Shown piece by piece: positions 6,594 through 9,191 of a stretch of DNA of 9,191 nt. A program made the position numbers and the translations under genes. A model generated the notes under the pieces. The model was not told the origin of the DNA, ran no database searches, and worked only from the letters and a program-made list of their open reading frames with translations. This stretch comes from Desulfobacula sp. (GTDB lineage Bacteria; Desulfobacterota; Desulfobacteria; Desulfobacterales; Desulfobacteraceae). How positions within the stretch are numbered: the first letter of the stretch is position 1; the number at the start of each line of letters is the position of its first letter. Location of the stretch: NCBI GenBank assembly GCA_029940245.1, contig JAOZRF010000004.1:12729-21919 (forward strand), in the 5' to 3' direction.

Positions 6594-6785
6594 TTGAACG
6601 AGAGACAAGCAAAGGCATTGAATTTATTGATAAAAAAAGGGGCTGTACATATTTCAGAATTTGAAAAAATCTGCTCTGGAGTGACTCGGCGCACTTTGCA
6701 ACGTGATTTGAATAATTTAATTGAACTTAATCTGATCAGATTGAAAGGTTCAGCCCGACAATCCAACTATGAGCTGGCTGTTTAG
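6594..6785 (+). CDS. Small winged-helix DNA-binding protein (DeoR-like / Fic C-terminal-like HTH)
   Basis: This 63-aa protein is one winged helix-turn-helix domain and nothing else. Helix 1 is NERQAKALNLLIKKG (2-16) and helix 2 ISEFEKICS (20-28). The recognition helix is TRRTLQRDLNNLIELN (31-46), followed by a wing, LIRLKGSARQSNYEL (47-61). The R-R-T-L-x-R-D-L pattern is typical of DeoR-type regulators and of the C-terminal HTH of Fic-family proteins. It may be a stand-alone mini-regulator or the surviving 3' end of a larger gene: no Fic or effector domain is readable upstream in any frame. The start is TTG (6594) with AGGAAG 8 nt before it, in the loop of an AGGTC/GACCT hairpin (6575-6589). 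The frame is closed upstream by TAA at 6573. It is followed by GAC-repeat sites and then yqeC, so it may regulate that gene. Confidence 0.68.
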   Translation: MNERQAKALNLLIKKGAVHISEFEKICSGVTRRTLQRDLNNLIELNLIRLKGSARQSNYELAV

Positions 6786-6788
6786 TAT

Positions 6789-6832
6789 TGCGACAAATCA
6801 TGACACAGTATTACGACGTATCGCGACAAATG
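6789..6832 (+). promoter_or_regulatory. Operator-like array of phased GAC-containing repeats between the HTH gene and yqeC
   Basis: The 9-mer GCGACAAAT occurs twice (6790-6798 and 6823-6831), with CATGACACA (6799-6807) and the perfect palindrome TACG-A-CGTA (6812-6820) in between. The four GAC cores are at 6792, 6802, 6815 and 6825: two pairs each 10 bp apart, or one helical turn, with the pairs offset by 23 bp. The array begins 4 bp after the winged-helix stop and ends on the yqeC ATG, which would suit repression by the neighbouring protein. This reading is inferred. Confidence 0.4.
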
Positions 6833-7633
6833 AAAGCCAGACTTATTGATACTTTGCAATTGACGGACAAAGGCATCATCAGCATCATTGGTGCGGGCGG
6901 CAAGACAAGTCTTATGTTCCGACTGGCAAAAGAACTTGCAGATTCCGGTAAAAGCGTTTTAACCACGACCACCACAAAAATTTTTATGCCGGGGCCCTCT
7001 CAATCACCTTTTACCATCATTGACAGCTCTATTGAGGAAATTATAAAAAAATCAGCCTCCCGGCTTAAGCAATTTCTTCATTTTTCTGCGGGTAAAAAAT
7101 ATGATCCGGCAACGGGAAAACTCATCGGATTTGCCCCGGACAACATTGATCAATTGTGCCGGGCCGGCCTTTTTGACTGGATCATTGTGGAGGCGGACGG
7201 GGCCAGGCAAAAACCCATTAAAGCCACGGCTTCTCATGAGCCTGTTGTCCCGAAAGATACAACCCACCTGATCCTTGTAACAGGGCTGGATGCCCTTGGA
7301 AAACCATTAAATGAAACCCATGTCCACAGGGCAACACTTTTTTCACAGAATACAGGATTACCTCTGGAAGAAATCATGGACAAAAGGGCCATGGCAGCCT
7401 GTATTGCCATTGAGATAAAAAAAGCCGGAAATCTGTGCCGGCCCCTGTCAAATTTTGTATTTCTAAACAAAGCTGACAACTTTGACACAATAAGCCTGGG
7501 TCAAAAAATTGCCGAACTTCTGAAAACAAACAAAAGTATTCACAGGATTATTACAGCATCCCTTGTTGATGCTTTTCCTGTTAAAAGTTGTTTAATACTT
7601 AAAAAACTCAACTTTCGGAGTTGGCGGATCTGA
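6830..7633 (+). CDS. yqeC: YqeC, putative selenium/molybdenum-hydroxylase cofactor accessory protein
   Basis: With the ATG at 6830 this is 267 aa; the frame is open upstream to TTG 6788 and ATG 6800. I prefer 6830 because family members begin close to the P-loop. The nucleotide-binding motif is IIGAGGKTSLMF with GAGGKT at 21-26, followed by TTTTTKI (45-51). The family block WIIVEADGARQKPIK (117-131) and NKAD (213-216) complete the YqeC pattern. YqeC genes occur with selenium-dependent molybdenum hydroxylases and are thought to help build their active site; the exact reaction is not known. No Shine-Dalgarno sequence is visible before any of the three possible starts. The last nine residues (KLNFRSWRI) and the stop are encoded by the palindromic repeat starting at 7605, so the native C-terminus has probably been replaced. 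mocA follows 149 bp downstream. Confidence 0.85.
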   Translation: MKARLIDTLQLTDKGIISIIGAGGKTSLMFRLAKELADSGKSVLTTTTTKIFMPGPSQSPFTIIDSSIEEIIKKSASRLKQFLHFSAGKKYDPATGKLIGFAPDNIDQLCRAGLFDWIIVEADGARQKPIKATASHEPVVPKDTTHLILVTGLDALGKPLNETHVHRATLFSQNTGLPLEEIMDKRAMAACIAIEIKKAGNLCRPLSNFVFLNKADNFDTISLGQKIAELLKTNKSIHRIITASLVDAFPVKSCLILKKLNFRSWRI

Positions 7634-7740
7634 GTGGGGTCAGGCTTGCGTTATTGCATTTTTGATGTAGATTTATTGATAAAAACACAATAAAACAAGC
7701 CTGACCCCGTCTGCAAGGACTTAAGACCGAAAGTTGAGTT
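7605..7740. repeat. Interrupted copy of the TCAACTTTCGG palindrome (14-bp terminal inverted repeats)
   Basis: Perfect 14-bp inverted repeats, AACTCAACTTTCGG (7605-7618) and CCGAAAGTTGAGTT (7727-7740), bound 136 bp. The left end TCAACTTTCGGAGTTG (7608-7623) is identical to 5251-5266, and the right end CGAAAGTTGAGT is identical to 5267-5278. In the 5251 copy these halves are contiguous; here they are separated by about 104 bp that contain the inner hairpin element. The left arm encodes the end of yqeC. Confidence 0.8.
7636..7708. mobile_element. 73-bp REP/MITE-like hairpin bounded by GGGGTCAGGCTTG inverted repeats
   Basis: Terminal inverted repeats GGGGTCAGGCTTG (7636-7648) and CAAGCCTGACCCC (7696-7708) match perfectly. 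Pairing continues inward: a 2x2 internal loop, TTATTG/CAATAA, a second 2x2 loop, then TTTTT/AAAAA around a 17-nt loop. Thus nearly the whole 73 nt folds into one hairpin. It has no coding capacity. From memory, GGGGTCAGG-type palindromes are widespread in deltaproteobacteria and often tied to REP-associated IS200-like transposases; that link is not shown here. No T-run follows, so it is not a standard terminator. Confidence 0.7.
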
Positions 7741-7782
7741 AAAAAATAAATAAAAAAGGAAAAAACAACAAAACCTTATTTT

Positions 7783-8430
7783 ATGAATCCTCCTCAAAAA
7801 AAAATTGCCGGAGTCATCCTTGCTGCAGGATCATCATCCCGTATGGGAAAAACAAAACAACTCATGCCCTTTGGGAAAACCACACTTCTGGGCCAGGTGG
7901 TTGAAGCTGCAAAGGAATCAGCATTGCATGAAATCATTATTGTTTTAGGGTATAAGGCAGAACAGATATGTCAAACCCTTGATCCTGCCAACACAAAAAT
8001 CATCCTGAACAAAGATTACTCAAACGGGCAAAGTACCTCCCTTATCAAAGGTCTTGAAAATGTTTCATCTGTCTGTGATGCAGCCATGTTTCTTTTAGGC
8101 GATCAGCCCCTTGTCACTGCCGCCATTATCAACCGGCTGATGAATGCCTTTGAAGCCGCTAATGCCCTTATTACCATCCCCTATTGCAATGATCAGCGGG
8201 GCAACCCCGTCATCATTGCAAGACCTCTGTTTCATCGCTTAAAATCTTTATCTGCCGACATCGGGGCAAGGGATCTTTTTGATGAGTTTAAAGAATCCAT
8301 ATTAAAGGTGCAGATTACCGATAAGGCAATTCTGATCGATGTGGACACAATGGATGATTATAAAAATCTGATAACCACCCCTGACCATCAGCAAGGTGCC
8401 GGATGCAAGGCGACAAGGAGTGACGAGTGA
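7783..8430 (+). CDS. mocA: MocA-like molybdenum cofactor cytidylyltransferase (MobA-like NTP transferase)
   Basis: This 215-aa protein is of MocA length. The nucleotide-binding loop LAAGSSSRMGKTKQL spans 13-27. NGQSTSL (81-87), LLGDQPL (104-110, metal-binding D107) and RGNPV (139-143) follow, and DVDTMDDY (186-193) closes the fold. MocA transfers CMP from CTP to molybdopterin cofactor to make the dinucleotide form used by xanthine-dehydrogenase-type hydroxylases. Placement after yqeC fits a role in maturing such an enzyme, but the enzyme itself is not in the window. The ATG at 7783 gives the usual N-terminus (IAGVILAAG); the nearest purine-rich site, AAGGA at 7756-7760, is 22 nt away, too far to be normal. 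The tail after about residue 204 (GAGCKATRSDE) is encoded by a repeat-like GC-richer tract and is probably not native. Confidence 0.88.
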   Translation: MNPPQKKIAGVILAAGSSSRMGKTKQLMPFGKTTLLGQVVEAAKESALHEIIIVLGYKAEQICQTLDPANTKIILNKDYSNGQSTSLIKGLENVSSVCDAAMFLLGDQPLVTAAIINRLMNAFEAANALITIPYCNDQRGNPVIIARPLFHRLKSLSADIGARDLFDEFKESILKVQITDKAILIDVDTMDDYKNLITTPDHQQGAGCKATRSDE

Positions 8431-8492
8431 GGCGTATAAATCATACTCCGCAGGGAGGAACGGCCGCAGTCAACAAAGCAGGTGGTACCTTG
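8390..8492. repeat. Repeat-like GC-richer tract at the mocA 3' end
   Basis: From about 8390 base composition shifts to G-rich, with GATGCAAGGCGACAAGGAG, GTGACGAGTGAGGCGTAT and CCGCAGGGAGGAACGG blocks. A local imperfect inverted repeat, GGCGTAT-aaatc-ATACTCC (8431-8449), sits in the middle. The style resembles a dispersed repeat that I recall from deltaproteobacterial genomes (GACGAGGCGTA ... CGCCGCAGGGA), here degenerate. It encodes the mocA tail and stop. A 62-codon frame at 8396-8584 arises from it and is probably not a gene. Identification is from memory only. Confidence 0.4.
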
Positions 8493-8519
8493 ATGAAGGA
8501 TCAGGGTTGAATTTAATGC

Positions 8520-8548
8520 TTGACTTTATCATAATTTATTCTCATAAA
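8520..8548 (+). promoter_or_regulatory. Candidate promoter for the TrpB2-type gene
   Basis: TTGACT (8520-8525), 17-bp spacer, CATAAA (8543-8548). The predicted start is near 8555, giving a leader of about 110 nt that contains an AACCGGTT palindrome (8567-8574) and the AACATATTC hairpin (8589-8609). Confidence 0.4.
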
Positions 8549-8588
8549 GAAATTGGTATGGTATCAAACCGGTTCAGTTTGTAGGCAT

Positions 8589-8609
8589 AACATATTCAAT
8601 GAATATGTT
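8589..8609. repeat. AACATATTC-aat-GAATATGTT palindrome in the trpB2 leader
   Basis: Perfect 9-bp arms around a 3-nt centre, followed by a T/A-rich stretch. The stem is too A/T-rich to be a confident terminator. It could be an operator or a leader hairpin for the downstream gene. Confidence 0.5.
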
Positions 8610-8665
8610 TTAATATTTTCAATGAGTTTTAACCCCATAACTCTAACCACAAACAAGGAGGACCT

Positions 8666-9191
8666 ATGAGAGACAAAAAGTATGTATTAACCGAACAAGA
8701 CATGCCGCGGCAATGGTATAATATCATGGCGGACATGCCGACTCCCATGGAGCCGCCACTTCACCCCGGAACCGGACAACCCTGCGGACCTGAAGACCTT
8801 GCCCCGATTTTCCCCATGAACCTGATTGAACAGGAAGTGAGCACTCAAAGATGGATTGACATCCCTGAAGAAGTTTTGGATAAATATGCGATCTGGCGCC
8901 CGTCGCCGCTTTACCGGGCGCACAACCTTGAAAAAGCCCTGGACACCCCGGCAAAAATTTATTTTAAAAATGAGGGGGTCAGTCCTGCCGGCAGCCACAA
9001 ACCCAACACGGCCCTTGCCCAGGCCTATTATAACAAAATGGCCGGAACCAAAAAAATCACCACGGAAACAGGAGCCGGCCAATGGGGCAGCGCGCTGGCC
9101 ATGTGCTGTTCATTCTTTGGCATTGAGTGCAAGGTATTCATGGTCAAAATTTCCTACAACCAGAAACCCTACCGCCGTCTGATGATGGAGA
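8666..9191 (+). CDS. trpB2: TrpB2-type tryptophan synthase beta chain (5' part only)
   Basis: The first 175 codons lie in the window and the frame is open to the right edge. The start ATG has a strong AAGGAGG site (8655-8661) 4 nt upstream. The long N-terminal extension with WYNIMADMP and [10 protein letters not shown] (18-39) is typical of the TrpB2 class of PLP-dependent beta chains rather than TrpB1. WRPSPLYRA (77-85) forms part of the active-site entrance, GSHKPNTA (109-116) carries the PLP Schiff-base lysine K112, and TETGAGQWG (133-141) carries the catalytic region. The enzyme makes tryptophan from indole and serine (or a related amino acid). TrpB2 often works without the usual TrpA partner contacts. 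No other trp gene is in the window, and it probably has its own promoter. The C-terminal half is unseen. Confidence 0.92.
   Translation, partial: MRDKKYVLTEQDMPRQWYNIMADMPTPMEPPLHPGTGQPCGPEDLAPIFPMNLIEQEVSTQRWIDIPEEVLDKYAIWRPSPLYRAHNLEKALDTPAKIYFKNEGVSPAGSHKPNTALAQAYYNKMAGTKKITTETGAGQWGSALAMCCSFFGIECKVFMVKISYNQKPYRRLMME

Noticed and set aside
6575..6600. tRNA-like 3' end (GGTTTGAAC)
   Set aside because: No acceptor, D or anticodon arm can be folded around it; it is the start of the winged-helix gene.
7636..7708. Rho-independent terminator after yqeC
   Set aside because: The stem is long, but no U-tract follows on either strand; it fits a mobile hairpin element better.
8396..8584. 62-codon open frame after mocA
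   Set aside because: It arises largely from the repeat-like tract, overlaps the mocA end, has no ribosome site and no recognisable motif.
8687..9082. Minus-strand and alternate-frame ORFs at the right edge
   Set aside because: They overlap the trpB2 reading frame, which has a perfect ribosome site and PLP-enzyme motifs.

Overview
The window is about 9.2 kb of AT-rich bacterial chromosome. The best guess for its source is a sulfate-reducing deltaproteobacterium of the Desulfobacteraceae (Desulfobacterota). That is an inference from gene content: a true phosphagen (arginine) kinase, known in a few bacteria including Desulfotalea; a Bat/MoxR operon; a TrpB2-type tryptophan synthase; molybdenum-hydroxylase accessory genes; and many short palindromic repeats. 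No rRNA, tRNA, CRISPR array or transposase gene was found.

Layout. (1) Positions 1-3670, minus strand: a tightly packed moxR - DUF58 - DUF4381-like - batA - batB operon. The last four genes are butted or overlapped (TAAATG and TAATG junctions), and batB runs off the left edge. (2) Positions 3671-4034: a 364-bp divergent intergenic region with an outward promoter on each side and a near-perfect 20-bp inverted repeat in the middle. (3) Positions 4035-5249, plus strand: a 61-aa Cys/His-rich small protein, then, in the same reading frame after one TAA stop, a full-length arginine-kinase-like phosphagen kinase that can only start at TTG. (4) Positions 5362-6453: a fused MsrA-MsrB methionine sulfoxide reductase with an N-terminal membrane/signal segment. 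An internal ATG with its own strong Shine-Dalgarno sequence would give a cytoplasmic form. (5) Positions 6594-8430: a 63-aa winged-helix protein, then yqeC and mocA. The last two are accessory genes for molybdenum (selenium-dependent) hydroxylases. (6) From 8666 to the right edge: the start of a TrpB2-type tryptophan synthase beta chain.

How the parts fit. The Bat operon is a classic AAA+ chaperone plus von Willebrand-factor set at the membrane. MsrAB repairs oxidised methionine, and arginine kinase buffers ATP, so the left and central parts have an envelope/stress/energy flavour. yqeC and mocA serve cofactor maturation, but their target hydroxylase is not in the window.

The most unusual material is non-coding or at gene edges. 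A TCAACTTTCGGAGTTG palindrome occurs as a compact copy after the kinase. A second copy after yqeC is split by a 73-bp hairpin element bounded by GGGGTCAGGCTTG inverted repeats. These repeats and another repeat-like tract supply the last codons of yqeC and mocA. The winged-helix gene is followed by phased GAC-containing repeats that run into the yqeC start codon.
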